64,000 nucleotides of DNA from Dysidea avara. Its lineage: Eukaryota; Porifera; Demospongiae; Dictyoceratida; Dysideidae. Location of the stretch: the NCBI RefSeq assembly GCF_963678975.1, contig NC_089282.1, positions 1,426,001-1,490,000 of the forward strand. The letters run 5' to 3'. Positions 40,294 to 59,200 of the stretch are shown here, piece after piece (position 1 is the stretch's first letter; every line of letters starts with the position of its first letter). The position numbers were made by a program, and so were the translations under genes. The notes beneath the pieces are model-generated. The model was not told the DNA's origin. It worked only from the letters and a program-made list of their open reading frames with translations, and did no database searches.

Positions 40294-43015
40294 CTAATAT
40301 TCAGGCACAAGCTGATCATCAGACAGCTGCCCAGCAGCTTCACTTGTTTCACTTTCTGTTGATGATTCCTCGTATTCAGATATATCAGAATCTTGATCAC
40401 CATTGATCATGTCACTATAGTCAATCCTTGATGTTGCTTGACGTGAAGGTCGATGACTGCTTGATGAAGTGACTTCATCTGGGGAGTAGACTGGTGTAGG
40501 TCTGGCTGGAGGTGCATATCCACCGTGTTTATCAATCCTCGAGATCCGTGATCTGTTTGATCCGCTTTGATGAGACGGGGGTGGCTGGTAGACTGGAGTT
40601 GGATCAGAATTTTGACTGCTACCACTACCAGATAAATATATCTGCTTAAATTTCTCAAATATCTCTTCAGCACTCTTCATCACAGCTTGGCTGGGTCTGT
40701 ACCGACGCACCTACCACAAATTACTAGTATAAACCAGTACAAGTTGTATCTTACCTTCTTAATAGTTTCTATCAACTCAGGTACTGGATTAAGCATTTCA
40801 GCAGTAAGGTTTATTTCATAGACATCACGCAGTGCCCTCAGTGCTTGTTTAACATCCTATGTACCATACATACTGCATAGTATAATGATGATTCAATACT
40901 TACTGGACGGTCAATGGTGAGTGCAGCCTTGATGTTGTAGTTCATAACTTGTAGAGCAGTTGTCATTGATATGCCGGCCCTTAGGGGGAGGGGGGTGGTT
41001 AAGTCACTCATATTAGCTGCCACATCTTCTGCCGTAATCTCATCATCACCACTATCACAACTTATTAAATGGTCATTAGACTATGTTGGTATGACTTACC
41101 TAACTGTGGAACTGCTTCCAATATCCTCATTGTCATGGTGATCAGTGGTGATGTCATCATGGTTGACACTGTTGTCATGGTTACTAACACTGTTCTGCCT
41201 TGACCTCTTCCCAGCCGGTTCATTTCCATCACTGCTGGAGTGACTGCGAAGCCTCTTCCTCATTTCTGTTGAACCGCTTTCCTTGACTGGAGCATCACTT
41301 ACAGGCTGTACTGGTGGTACACTTTTTACTTTCAACTTGGTGTCCTCTTGAGCTGGTTTAACAGCTGGTTCAATCTGTTTTGCAGCAATTTGTTCAATTG
41401 ATTTTACTGGCTCTACAGGTCCCTGTTGTGCTTTCACAAGTTTAGGTTCTGGTTTTGGTAACACATTAGGTGGTTTATGGCCTGCCACTGTTCCAGAACT
41501 TTGCCCTACACCAGCAGGTGGTTGTATACCAACCTCCATTGATAACCTCTTCATTACCTTACCCAACACTTCAGGTTGTTCAACAACTAAAGGAGGTGGT
41601 AGTTCAGGTTTAACCTCAACAGGTTGACTACTACTGCTACTGGGTGGTGGTGGTGATGATGATACGTTCTTATTTGATCTCAACCGACTACAATACTCAA
41701 CAATTGGGGACACGACACTATCACTGACTACTGGCTCACTAGTTGGTTGTTGTTCATCACCAGATTGTGAAGATGATCTGAATGATCGTAATGTTCTCCT
41801 TAACAAGTTACCAGGAGGACTCTGCACTGTACCCTCTTCTGATGTGTGACTATTATTTTGTACTGCTGGACTTTTATCTTGTACTGCTGGACTTTTATCT
41901 TGTAATACTTGGCCTTTATCCTGTGCTATGTGGCTATTATCTTGTGCTGCTATGTGGCTCTTATCTTGTACTGTGTGGCTCTTATCTTGTACTGTGTGGC
42001 TTTTATCTTGTACTGCATGGCTTTTATCTTGCACTATGTTACTTTTATCCTTTACTGCAGTGTCACTAGAAGGAGTATCCTCAGTTGGTGACAATGGTGG
42101 AGACCGTAGCTGTTTTGGTTTCACCCTTTTCTGCTCTTTTGGAGTAACATCAACAGTTGGTTGCTGTTCAGAATTATCAGTATGTCTCAATGTAGTTGTA
42201 GATATTTCTTTATCCACCATCTTCCATGATAACTGTCTGCTGCGCCGCAGAGAGTAAGGGCTGGTGGGTGCATCATCACCAAGGGGTGACTCACACAATT
42301 CTGTTTTGACAGTAACTGGAGACTTGATTTGTGGTAGAGGTTTAACTTTGGGTTTGTCTTTGTTAAGTGATTGCACGGGTGATTTTGCCTTCTTTACTGG
42401 TTTGTCATCTGTTTGAATTGGTGGTGATGGTAATTTAAACTTAGATTTAGTAGTTGGGGACTTTGCCGGAGTCTAAATAAAGTCCAATGTCATGTTACAC
42501 TATATGTACTGACATACTGCTCACCTCACTGCGCCGTGATCGAGTTTTCTTCAGCTTAAGTAAGTGTGATAACTTGCATATTGTCAAATCTGGGTCTTCC
42601 TCAATCTCCCATATTCCTTCACTATAACCTCTTCTCTTCTTGGACGCCTTACTGTACTTTTCCCGGTATTTCTCATAAGCAAACAATTGCTGTGGTAACA
42701 TCCATGCCCTATGTGTACCATAGATTATAGGGTGTTCGTTTGTGTGTGTGTATGCCTCACGTTTCGTGTGTGCCGTAGAAAAAGACGAACAGCTTTCGTT
42801 GCTGGGTCGGCGCACTCTCCTGTGGTTCTACTACCTACAGTAACAATAACGAGAGCAGTTTCAGCTATCATTAATCCGAGTACCCATACAACTACGCTGC
42901 ATGTAGCGTCGTAGAAGAGGTTGTATATGCTACGTACGAGTCTTACCCTGGCCGGCCAGTGCGGGTAGCCCTTCATCTTAGCCCACACCCTATCACCAAC
43001 GCTATAGTCGGTCAT
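40294..43015 (-). CDS. PSIP1: LEDGF/HDGF-like PWWP and integrase-binding-domain protein
   Basis: Exons on the minus strand: 42947-43015, 42761-42834, 42525-42708, 41100-42472, 40904-41051, 40755-40856 and 40294-40710; 788 codons plus stop. A PWWP domain spans exons 1-3 (VWAKMKGYPHWPAR, VFFYGTHET, then GYSEGIWEIEEDP), the methyl-lysine nucleosome reader of HDGF proteins. A long charged linker follows, with about nine copies of a VQDKSH-type heptad repeat (about 41855-42050). An IBD-like domain spans exons 5-7 (NIKAALTIDRPDVKQALRAL, RRYRPSQAVMKSAEEIFEKF), the fold by which LEDGF tethers partners carrying IBD-binding motifs. The Ile-Asp pair used by LEDGF for partner binding appears conserved (TID). 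The tail is acidic. A paralogue assignment (PSIP1 versus HDGFL2) cannot be made. Confidence 0.9.
41855..42050 (-). repeat. Coding minisatellite (about 21-bp unit) in the LEDGF-like gene
   Basis: About nine degenerate copies of a unit encoding VQDKSHT or variants (AVQDKSP, IAQDKGQ). Two units are one residue longer. All keep the host frame. The block lies in the disordered linker between the PWWP and IBD domains. Confidence 0.85.
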
Positions 43016-43168
43016 ATCTCCAGTTACCGTGACAATATTCCCACCATGGTTGTTCTAATTAGTGCACAACAAAAGTTTTATTGCGCGCTTTGTTTGTTGT
43101 AAATACATAACATATTTAAAGCAACCATGACATATATTAGACTGTACAAAGCTCGAGATTTAAATGGT

Positions 43169-46100
43169 TCAAATAGGAATGCACTTTAGTCCCTTTTCAC
43201 TGTGGAAGATGACTTTACATGAACGTTGGTGGCCAGTGCGTTCATCAAAAGTTTGGCACATTTGAAATGGTGGAGAGTACAAGTGTAATGAGATAGCTCC
43301 CTCTGTGTGACTGCTGTTCTCCACTCGATGTAGACCAATGGAGTCTAAAATGAGGATAAATAAATAAAACACAGCTTTTACAATTGCTATTCTGTACTGA
43401 AGTGCTATAGCCCAGAGTAGCATTGTGATATTACTGGTGTTCCAAGTGGTCAACAACATAGAGTGAAACGTGTGTATTAAGGACATATTGGTACTGACCA
43501 AAGTGTCCTGATTATCAAGATGTTTTGATTTTCCAGGTCAGTTTACATGCTAAGACACTTTGGGACCATCCATTACCAAGTGTGCCCAGATTATACAGCT
43601 CATGCCCTGATTGTCACATGTCCTGATTAACAGGTTCCACTGTACAACTTGCTAATAGTAAGAATCATTGTAAAAACTGGGACAGCCTTTTAATGGGTCT
43701 TCCAACAAACGTAAATTTTACAGCTGCAAGATTGACTCACTGCATATAGTAGTACATAAACATTTCTCTATGAAACAAAGATTTATTATCATTTATGCTC
43801 CACTTGGTATGCAAAAACTGCGCACTAAAATATTTATCTTGTAAGTTTCTACACAGACCGAGGTGTTGTTATATAGTAGCAAGAATGAGAGTGCACTTAG
43901 TTCCAGTGTACTAGAGCTTCAGTGAAGCCTACTTAACTTCCAGTGTAGTTGTTCAACTCAAACCTAAAACCAAACTTTACAAGTAATGGACAAATAGTTC
44001 ACAAATCATGAGCTTACACACTCCTTTGAGCTAGCACAGACTTCATGAAACATAGAAATTTCCAAGTTCAAATTTTACATACATACCTTCTGTTTTGCTG
44101 TGGCAGATATCATCATGAAGGTGACATGATTCATGTCAGCCAGTATACATTTCATAATGCTACAAGTTTCCATTTTTTTTGTGTGGATATCATGATAATT
44201 ATTTCGTGTATGGCATATTTGCTTTTTTTTCACGTCCCACTCACTATCATTGGAACCTGTAGACACCCTACATAATCCAGACACTTAGTTAAGGTACCAA
44301 AGTATGTTTTACTGACCTGGACCAGGAGGTCCCAATCTACCCATATTACACATGTTACTGCAAAATGTGTTAAATTCCTGGGGGGGGGGGGGGGGGTAGG
44401 TTTTCTCAAGCAGTGATCTCTCGTGCAATGCAAATAAAATAAGAAAATGAAGGACTATAGTGTAAAACCCTTGGAGAAATTGAATAAACATATGGATGTA
44501 CTATCGCGGGCACCGAGGGTTATTGTAACTGTCTGGTGCGGCTGTGCGGATTTGTTGTTACCACTTTAACTACTGTGTACTTCATTCATAGGTAAAAAAG
44601 ACAAGGTACCATTAGGCTTCTCTTGATGAGTTTAACAAATGAAGCGTGTAGATTGTTCCGCAAGTGCTTTGTTCAAAAGTTATGGTGATATGTTTGGCCT
44701 TCCTCGCTTCTTGATGAACTCTCAAAGTACAAAAGTGAAAGCAATAGATTCTTATCAACCATATGTACGAGTTGTGTATTACATCTAGCGATACTCCACT
44801 GATTTTGACAAGGAATCGACAAACTCGGACAAAACCAGGGACAAGATTTCAAGATTTTCATGTATATCTTAATTACCATTAACTAGTCCAGATATTACCA
44901 GTGATCAGCAATCTACAACATTTCAGGGTGGGTCCTTCGGATTTAGACTAGAAGCTTGAAATTAATGAGCCTCCATGGATCACGTGGTCGGTAACCCTAT
45001 ATTATGGTAAAAATAGAGTACACTAACAGGACTACAGTACAGTCCACATGTTGTTAGAGATAGTCAAGACTACTTTTTCTCTTTGTCATTGGGTAGGGAG
45101 AAAAAAGTGTCTGGTCCAGACGAGTCGCATGGCCAGACTGCCTTTTCTCCCTACCCAATGACAAAGAGAAAAAAAGTTGTCAGGCCACTCGAGAATATTT
45201 TTATATCTGGTTCGTGTGCTAGTCAAGGTGATATTCGTGGCCCTACTAGCAAAGCCAATTCACGTATTGTCACCTGGATTTGCAAGGGAAAATAAAAATA
45301 CTATATTGTATTGCCTCAATTATGGCCCTGGTGTGTTCATTTCTTTCACACACTATTCACTCCCTTGGAATTAACTCACATCTTTGTGCATGACATGGAA
45401 TTATTCGATCTCTTAGTGCTATATGGAATACAGCTGTACTTCAAGGCAGCACGTCATTTTAATATTGTAACTCTAAAAAAGGGGAGCACCCATTTAACTT
45501 CATGCAGTTACACCTAAGAGTTACTAAGTAATAGTACAACATGTTACGTCACTCTCAAATATGCTTCTACCACGTTAGCACTATAGGTCACTGTCTAAAC
45601 TACCTAACTGATTTGTATGCAAACCTCATTAATTAAGTACGGTCACTTAGGGAGCTGAAGAACAACAGTATCAAGATGGAATGATACAGATTAGTACAGT
45701 AACACCATAGTTATGTTGGGAACTACTTTACATAGCCAGTGGACACTATAATGAAATGGTCTTATAAACAGGTCACCATTAAACAAGGTAATGCCTTACC
45801 ATTAATATATGTGACGTCGTCAATATTGTGGTGTGTAGCAAATTTTTCATCCAGGGGAATGTTACGTTTATTATTATTAGGCCAGTGGTATTGGGTCTCC
45901 TTCAGTGATCCTTGTAGCATCTTCATGAAACAGTGAGAGTTAGCGTGATCGTGTATTGAGCTGGAACACAGTACAAGCAATAAAAATTATATTATCTTTT
46001 GCATCATACCTTCCGTGTCCTTCACCCCAACAAAGTACAATCAGGTTGAACCTCCCATTGCCTCTGTCGACAAGATTCCTTGTGTACCTAGATCAGCAAA

Positions 46101-46552
46101 ATTTTTCCATAACAACAAAAATATTAACCTGACACTAATTAGTAATAATAACAACAAAGTGTTGTACTTCCCCACCGAAAGTTCAACAGTCTGAATTTTT
46201 TTAAATTTATAATTTGGTGGTTAACAGCAGCTACTCCCGACCCACTTGTACTCTGGTAGACCAGAAACTTATACGCCTAAGGTTGAGTAGTTACACATAT
46301 CAGAAATGGTATGTGTGATTCGCAAAAATATCCAGACTTGCATAATGCTTTTAGCGCCAGCCCAATCTCGAAAATGAAATTGGTCCCTCACCTGTGTGGG
46401 TCGAACATCGCATACTGTGCCCAATCCCGCGGGTCGCTCTTGTATCCGCTCATTACTTTAATGACTTTATCCGCGTCCACCTCTTCGTAGGAAAATAGTT
46501 CAGTTAGAGTAGATAGTAATTCTTGCCAAGTGTATTCGCTTGAACACGCCAT
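43169..46552 (-). CDS. CDO1: Cysteine dioxygenase type 1
   Basis: Exons on the minus strand: 46392-46552, 46010-46087, 45800-45960 and 43169-43344, joining to 191 codons plus stop (human CDO1 has 200). The enzyme oxidises cysteine to cysteine sulfinic acid with non-haem iron, the entry step to taurine and sulfate. The three iron-binding histidines are visible (H83 and H85 in [13 protein letters not shown]139 in IGLHRVEN). The Cys-Tyr crosslink pair is also present (C90 and Y156 in SLHLYSPPF), as are the CWGEGHGSS and FDERTGH stretches. Intron 3 is 2.45 kb and carries a foldback. The gene starts head-to-head with coronin. Confidence 0.96.
43345..45799. other. CDO1 intron 3
   Basis: It contains a GGACAC/GTCCTG-rich dispersed repeat ending in GGTTCCACTG at about 43490-43645, related to 58850-59165. 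There is also a G homopolymer at about 44382-44398 and the hairpin at 45074-45172. No further coding exon was recognised. Confidence 0.5.
45074..45172. repeat. Foldback with 31-bp arms
   Basis: The left arm 45074-45104 (containing TCTCTTTGTCATTGGGTAGG) and the right arm 45142-45172 are reverse complements. The loop of about 37 bp holds the smaller palindrome GTCTGGTCCAGAC and a partly mirrored GGCCAGAC. It would form a strong hairpin in the CDO1 intron. Confidence 0.85.
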
Positions 46553-46978
46553 TATAACCCACCCACCCCCTCCAGGGGTTTATTTCACAACTTCTTCGTT
46601 AACAATGAAACGCGCTGAGAGCAGAGCATTGATTATTTAGTGCTCACGTGAAACAGGTTGCTTAACGGGTGCGCTTGTAATCAAGTTCAAAACGCGTCTG
46701 TCAACTTAGCACACCTTTCAACGCCTTTCAAGCTAGGTTTTATTGTTGACAGGTATTAAGCCGCTATATACAGCTATAATCACTCTGTATTCCAACTCTG
46801 TTTGTATCGCTGCAACTTTGTAGGTTTATTTATATATGGTTAGTCACGTGGTTATGAAGACAAGTAATTCCTTTTATGGCAGAATTATAGCCAATCAGAT
46901 CGCACCTATATCCCAAGCCTTCTTTGTGGCCAGCAGGTTGCGGTTTCGATCATTCCGACCTGCTGACAGTCGCGCACA
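46553..46978. promoter_or_regulatory. Bidirectional promoter region, CDO1 / coronin
   Basis: 426 bp lie between divergent start codons. TCACGTGA lies at 46644-46651 (about 92 bp upstream of CDO1) and TCACGTGG at 46844-46851 (about 130 bp upstream of coronin). A CCAAT box (gccaatcag) lies near 46890. No coding sequence is seen. Confidence 0.55.
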
Positions 46979-52209
<5,231 letters not shown>

Positions 52210-53250
52210 AAAATTTATTTTAAAGTATTTGTGGCTAGTTTTCCCACAACTGTGTTGTATATAACTGTACAACGGAGCACCTGTATTATTATTATTATTA
52301 TTGTATAGTGTTAGTTCTAATTAGTGCCTTTATGTTATTTTGTAGTGCACCCTTACGTGTTCTGTGTTACCGAAAGTGCTGTGTCGTCCATCTTGGGGTG
52401 GGGGGTGGTCACATATATTGACAGTGGACAACCACATGTGAAAATAAGTTTGGCCCTATAGAGAGAAACCATCAATTATGAAGTGATGAAAGTACATAAA
52501 TTACAGAAAGTGTGATAGTCCTTTGTCACATGCGACCATGTGTATGGTCCTACGGAAAAACCTGCGTAGGCATGGCAAGGGTGTGAATATAAAAATAAAA
52601 AAAGCTATATGAATTAACTAATACTAGTCACATCCAGCCACTCTTTATTATTCCTAGCCAAAAGTATCGAATGTGTCATTATCTCTGTCATACCCATTGT
52701 GATCTACTGAGGCAACTACAATGGACATAACAAAGAGAAAAATGTATAGAAGTCTGGAGACCAAAAGTCCTTGTCCTTATTTATGAATGATTTTATTGTG
52801 TGGAGAGTTTTTAATATGAAGTTTCACTGTGTATGTACTGTGCCCTCAGACTCTTTGGTGTGTTCACAAAATATATAACTATGCTTACCTACTTCATGAC
52901 TAACGTTGATCATGCATCAGAGAAAATGTATAGTTATTAGTGCTTGCATTATGATGGCTGTGAAGTTTTGTACACTGAGATACCGTATAATATTCGAGGG
53001 GCAAATTTTTGCAATGTTGCTAAAAATAAATTTTTCGCGGATTTGCAAATATATACTCTCCCAAAATGTATTAGACTATATGGAGGTCTAAGATAAAATT
53101 TTCGCTGGTAATCCTCAAAACCGTGAAATCAGCGAAAATTTCCTCCTCGAAATAGACTATTTAGGCTATCACCTGCAGCTGTTTACGCGCATGCGTTATT
53201 ACATAATTATTTGCGAAAATATTGAGCGCTTACTATTTTGGCGGCACGGC
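52210..53250. other. Intergenic region, coronin / ANP32
   Basis: It includes coronin 3' sequence with an (ATT)n patch near 52288-52300. A MITE-like segment at about 52981-53158 has ends resembling TACCGTATAATATTCGAG and its mirror (CTCGAAATAGACTA). An NRF1-like palindrome (CGCGCATGCGT, 53185-53195) lies about 55 bp before the ANP32 start codon and may be its promoter element. Confidence 0.45.
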
Positions 53251-56200
53251 ATGGAGGCAAAAATTAAAGACGAAATAGGAGATAATAGTCCTTCTGAGGT
53301 AAACTCTATAATGAACTGCGGGCCCATTCACGAAATACACATTCCCGTAGATTGCCGAATTAACTTTGGACAATGTTAGAACGAGCGCCATCGCTGGACT
53401 GACGGATGAGTTCAGCAATTTAGTCAAGCTATCTATGGTAAACGTTGGACTAACATCACTAGAAAAATTTCCAAAACTTGGCAAGCTAGAACAAGTAAGC
53501 TAGCGACCACCCTGTACAGACTAGTTCTATTATTACACACGTGAATTTGTTTTACAGCTTGAACTAGGAGATAACAAGTTATCAGAAGGGCTGGATCACC
53601 TTCATGGTTGCCCCCTCATCAACACACTGAGTTTGGTAGGAAACAGGATATCATCTGTGGACCAGTTGAAGCCATTGGTGAGTGGAGTGGGTGTGGCAAA
53701 CAAGCCTGGGGAAATTTGTAATGAGGAACTTAGTTTAATTACAGATAGTCTCTATACCTTGCAGTACTAGTATGAAGGTACTAGGCTTAATGTCCTGGTA
53801 GTGGCTGCTACTGTTGTTTAAGATACTTTTCTATCCTGCTGTATGCTGGGGATGATTGTATTGTCAGTGCATATAAGGGCAAAGCCGAAAAGAACTATTT
53901 TTCTGAATTTCAAGATTATATCATTTGATGCATGTTTTCTACTGTACTACCTATACCTTATAAGGTCACACTACACATTCAATAGCATCCTTTGTTGTGT
54001 TAGGCTAAATTGGAGAAGTTGAGGAATGTGGACCTGTTTGGTTGTCCAGTCACCAACCAGTTGGAGTATAGAGATCAAGTGTTTCAGTTACTGCCCAACC
54101 TTCACTTGTTGGATGGTATGGACCGAGAGGGAAAGGAGGCCCAAGAGTCCAGTGATGAAGATGACGAGGAAGATTACGACGGTATGTGTCTGGAATATGT
54201 TAGAGGGATTTTATAGTCCCTCTAACCTGAAGCCTTTGGACCAATCTATATAGGGGTGTGAGTGTAAGTGTGTTCAGAAAGTATTTCATTGACGGAATTT
54301 GCATTTGTAGGTTTGTGTCCACTTTTCTGTGGCAGATATTGTTTACAAAGATGTTGCCATCTATTTACTTCCTAATTCCACTGAAATCCCTGCCCAATTA
54401 TGCCTAGGCAAATAGTTTCTGAGACCTTTGCAAGTTGACATTTAGAAAATGGCACTTAGCTGCAACACTATGTCATTTTTGCTTAAATATTGTCACACAC
54501 CTGTAGTATAGTAACATTCAAGTTGTCATGTGTGAGGTAACAGTCATGGAATGTGTTGTATCAACTCATGACGTTATATAGTATGGTAGTGTTGTATAGT
54601 AGGGATCCCTTGAAAGACCATGCTCCTTGAAATATTGCATAGGCTAGTCGCCTGAGGCCCACCTTCTAATAAAGTAATCACCCTATTACAACAGCCAAAA
54701 AACAAAGAAAGTAATTTAAAACTGAGTGTTTGTACACATTCAGAAAGGGGTCAGGTTTTTGAAATTGTAACAATCTCATTTCCAGAGTTGGCCAAGCCTT
54801 GATGAATGGAGCTGGGGGTCACCATGATCTTTAATTAACCCCCTCACTGCCAAATTTGTAGAGGCTCCAATCTACTGCTTCTAAACTGCTGTAACTTACA
54901 CACCATATCATATAATCCAACTATATATCAAATTACTCGCTATAGAACAAGGAATTTGATTATCAAGTGCTGTGTACACAAGAGTAACCACAAAACTATT
55001 ATACAACTTTAAAGTGCAAAAATTGATCTGAGTGAAACCAAACGTGAAATTTCACAACTTTACAGGCTAGCACTGTTTATATACATCGCTAACCTGTTTC
55101 AGTTGAAGCGATTATCTCTGGTTTTCGCTAGTGCGCATGCACATTCAGGCACGAGGTCACTGTTTCGAGGCATACGAAAGTAGTAACATGCCATTCCAAC
55201 CTTCTCCTTACTGTTTCTATTTAATAGTAGTGCCATTATCACTTTGAAGAATCATCTGCAATGCTTGTTATTGACATTCCGAAAGTACACGATTGCATCA
55301 TCTAATTGCACGATAATGCACGAGAGACCGGTTATCCCTATTGTTCACTTACGGGTGTGCCCACTACAGGATAAGCATAGGGGCTACTAAGACGCTCAAC
55401 TGAAGTTGCATAGCATTTAGAATGTGGTGCTACGGGCATTTGTATATCGAAACTGCCATATGGCGGTTGTGGAGGTGAGAAGGTTAACTAACCCCTTCTT
55501 TAGTGAAAAGTAGAAATGGACCGTTATTAGTTTTGCTCCTTAAAGAACATGGTTGTTTCCAGCTCCATTTGTCAACGGACACCAACTCTGGAAATGAGAA
55601 TTGCTAGAATTTCAAAACGTGTGTTAATCACTCAGTGTAAAAATCTGTTGTTATAGAAACACATCAAAAGAATACTCAGCACTAGTACATTTAAATACCT
55701 ATCTAACAGGCTGAGATCACCTGTACAAACTGGCTCTTGTAAAAATATGTGACCTGTTAATTGAAAATCTGATGTATTCTTTGTTGTCTAGAGTTAAAAT
55801 TTCAGCCTTTTCTCTTTGATAGAGAGTCGGAACAGCGAAACAGTCGATTTGCAATTGTGTGTGCAGCTAAACTAAAGAATAAGTTACAGGCACTTGTTTG
55901 ATTGATTGTAAGTCACGAGTGCAACAGTCTACAGAGGTGGTATTTGTAAATATATTGCGAATCCATCAAGGTATAGGTTTTGGTCTATACCTGTGCATGC
56001 TTACAAGCAAGAAGGCTATTCAAGATTAGTAGTAACAACAATAATGTTACGTTTTACTGCAATGTAAACAAAAATATATACCGTATAGAGGGAAACTTTG
56101 GCGGAGGAAAACTTAATTAGGTGAATTTGGCGATTTCCAAATTCGCCAAAATTTAACCCACCAATTACTTGTAGCGCCTGAGATGAGCATCTTCATACCT

Positions 56201-59200
56201 ATAGATTGAGCTTGAATTTGGCAAAGTTTATTTTGCCGAATGCAATTTAGCTTGCTATTCGCCAAAGTTTATCCCTGCCAACGTTTCTCTCTATACAGTA
56301 ACTAACATTTGCTGATTGGTGCTTTCACGAACAGACGAATATGATATAGTACATTATAAGTTATATCAATTTGAGTCTTCACTAAAGTAATTACAGTTTG
56401 AGTAAATTTTTTATGTAGCACATGTTTGTATTTCAATGCAAAAAGTTTGCAAACTAGTCGGGTTTTGCTCAGTGTGTCACTCATTATTTGTGTGCAAAGT
56501 GCCTGCCTACCTGTTTATCCAAGCATTTCAGTGACCAGCACTGAAGGTCTGATAGCAGCTTGTGCTGCAGCCTTTAGGTTACCTAAGAAAATGGAGAAAC
56601 TAGATTACTTGACCAAGAAGTTTAACCCGAGTACAAATGGGACCATCACTCATTAATACCTCAAAGAAATAAGCACCCCATTTTAAAGTTATGCAATCAT
56701 AACATGTTTACTTGCTGTAGACGATGACAAGGATGATGAAGATGACGAGCCGGGTCTGTCTTACCTGCAGAAAGAGTTAGGGGTAAGCAGTTTCATTTGT
56801 GCTGTGCAAAGTCTTTAGTATCCAAACATTGATTATACAAAACGTCAACAAAGTCTTTAGTATCCAAACATTGATTATACAAAACGTCAATTATCTGAAT
56901 GCCTTAAATGCGGGTCCTAGTGGGTAGTGCAACAAATGATGGAATGTCAAATAGCATTTTTGACAGGGAATTTTGCAGATAGGTAGCTATCTGATGAAAA
57001 TTTCCCATCAAAATTTGCAGCTGCAGAACTTGATTAAAATGGGCTAGTGTATGTATAATAAAGTGAAAAGTTTTTGCCTTGAAATTTTGGATGGTGGCAA
57101 TCTGCAAAAATTTTACTCTCAAAATTATATGGTATTTTGATTATGGGTGTGTATCACATGTTTGCTCTATGGGCATACAAAAGTCTGTTAATTATACTGT
57201 ATGTGTATTAATTTTTGAAGTATGTAATTTTCGCGGGTTGACAAATTTCAAGATTTTGTGGGTTTAGTTTTGAGGATCACTTGCTTTCACTGAAAGCAAC
57301 CGTGAAATCCTAAATTCCTTGAAAATTTGTGCGTATACGGTAATGAGTAATATGCCTATTAAACTCCACTACCCTTCAGTATGGGCTAAGCAGTGGGATT
57401 ATAGGGGACTAAAAATATTTGCCAGGTGTGGGGCATTTAATTGTCACTGCAATAATTTTATATCTCCATTTTGTACCTAATGGCAATGGTTTTGTGTCAA
57501 TTTATAGGTAGCTGCAGGGGGCTACTAGTTTGCTTCATGGAATTGTCAGATCCCTACTTGATCTCCGCCCTCCCTGTACTGGGGAGTGGGAGCTTAACAT
57601 TGATAGGTGCATATTTTGTGATAGAACAGTCTGAACTGTACAGAAACGGTGTTTGTTCAGTTATACAAATGCCTTCCTCCATGTTAGTTTAGATGATTGA
57701 CTCTCCACTACATGTAAGAATGTGACGAATTGTTAGTCATTCATCAGCTTTACCTGTACCTTAAAGATTGGAGAAATATGTCATTTATCAGTTTTACCTT
57801 GGAAAGGATAGAGTTTTTGTTACTCCCTTAACCATCAATTATTTTGCTATTAGGTACTGCATAACAGTTAGACTTCAATACAAAACCTGAGTGTTATTAC
57901 AGGTTTCTAAATTTCATGAGTCTAACTTATTTAGATCACTATACTTTCACAGCTGCTTGTGACATACGAAATACAGCATTAACCAGTAGAAACAAGCCCA
58001 TTACACTCCAACCCATGCATTGTAAGGTCCAAATTTTTGCAAAGCTGTTCCAGCATAAAATTCTATGATTGAAATTTGTGATACGCAAACGATTTCTCCG
58101 TAACTCAACACATCTTTTTGCAAAGTTACAAAGAATACAGAAGGTTTAGACAAAACTCTGCTCAGTTGAAAAATAAAAATTCAGTCAGCCATCAAAAAAT
58201 TTGCAAGTTAATAAAACATTTGGACTTCCTACTGTACTGTATCTCCCCAGTGACAGAGATCTATTGAGACAAAGACAACTGCAAGTAGTCAAGTATTTGT
58301 GACCGGATCTGTGGAAACCCAACACAATCGTGCATTTTTTTTTGAATTCCTGTTTATTAAATATTTATAATCTACTTAGCTCTGGCAAAGTTTCAGCCTC
58401 ATGTGTGGGGATCACAGCCTTACAAAGTAGCAACATTGCTTTGTACAACAAGTATAGGGATAGTAAAACAGAGTAGGATTTGAAATTTACACCATATGAA
58501 TAGGAGAATCATTTACTGGGTATGTTTTTCCTTAAAAATAACATACGAAGGCAAAATTAAAATTGCTTGTGTACTATCGTTTTTTTTAATGTGACGTAAA
58601 CAAATGCCCACAACTTGCATATCCTTGCAATGAAACCAAAGATTTTTGAACTCCTCTTGAATAAAATGATATCCAGGTTTTTATTGTTAGACCCTCTCTT
58701 CACTAAGAATGAAGCATTTAAAACATTTCATTCACTCATTGTATTATACTGCAAATTTAGGCTTGTGCCGTTTGTGTCTGGTTTGTGTCTGGTTTTTGTA
58801 GATCCAGTTGCATTTTATCTTACTGTGGTATAATACCAGTGGAACACTTTTGAGACAGATACCATTGGGGAATCCATTGTAAAGAGGTGTCCTTGATTAA
58901 AGGGTGTATCGACTTCTAAAAGTGTAAATTTGGGACTTTAGCACAACAGGACACCTCACTAACATCACATTGATAACCAGGACACTTGTCCATGATCCCA
59001 TTTGTATTAGTGTACACACCTGAAATTATTACACCTCACTAATTAGGACACTTTGACTATCAGGACACTTGTCTTTAGTACGCACATTTAGACCCCTGAA
59101 ATCAGGACACCTCACTAATGAGGACATTTTGGTAATCAGGACATTTCAGTAATGTGGACACTTCTAATGTTAGTTATGTTACTACACACAAAGGTGTGTA

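Noticed and set aside
41782-42257. + strand frames rich in Leu, Cys and Tyr
   Set aside because: They are antisense shadows of the VQDKSH coding repeats in the LEDGF-like gene.
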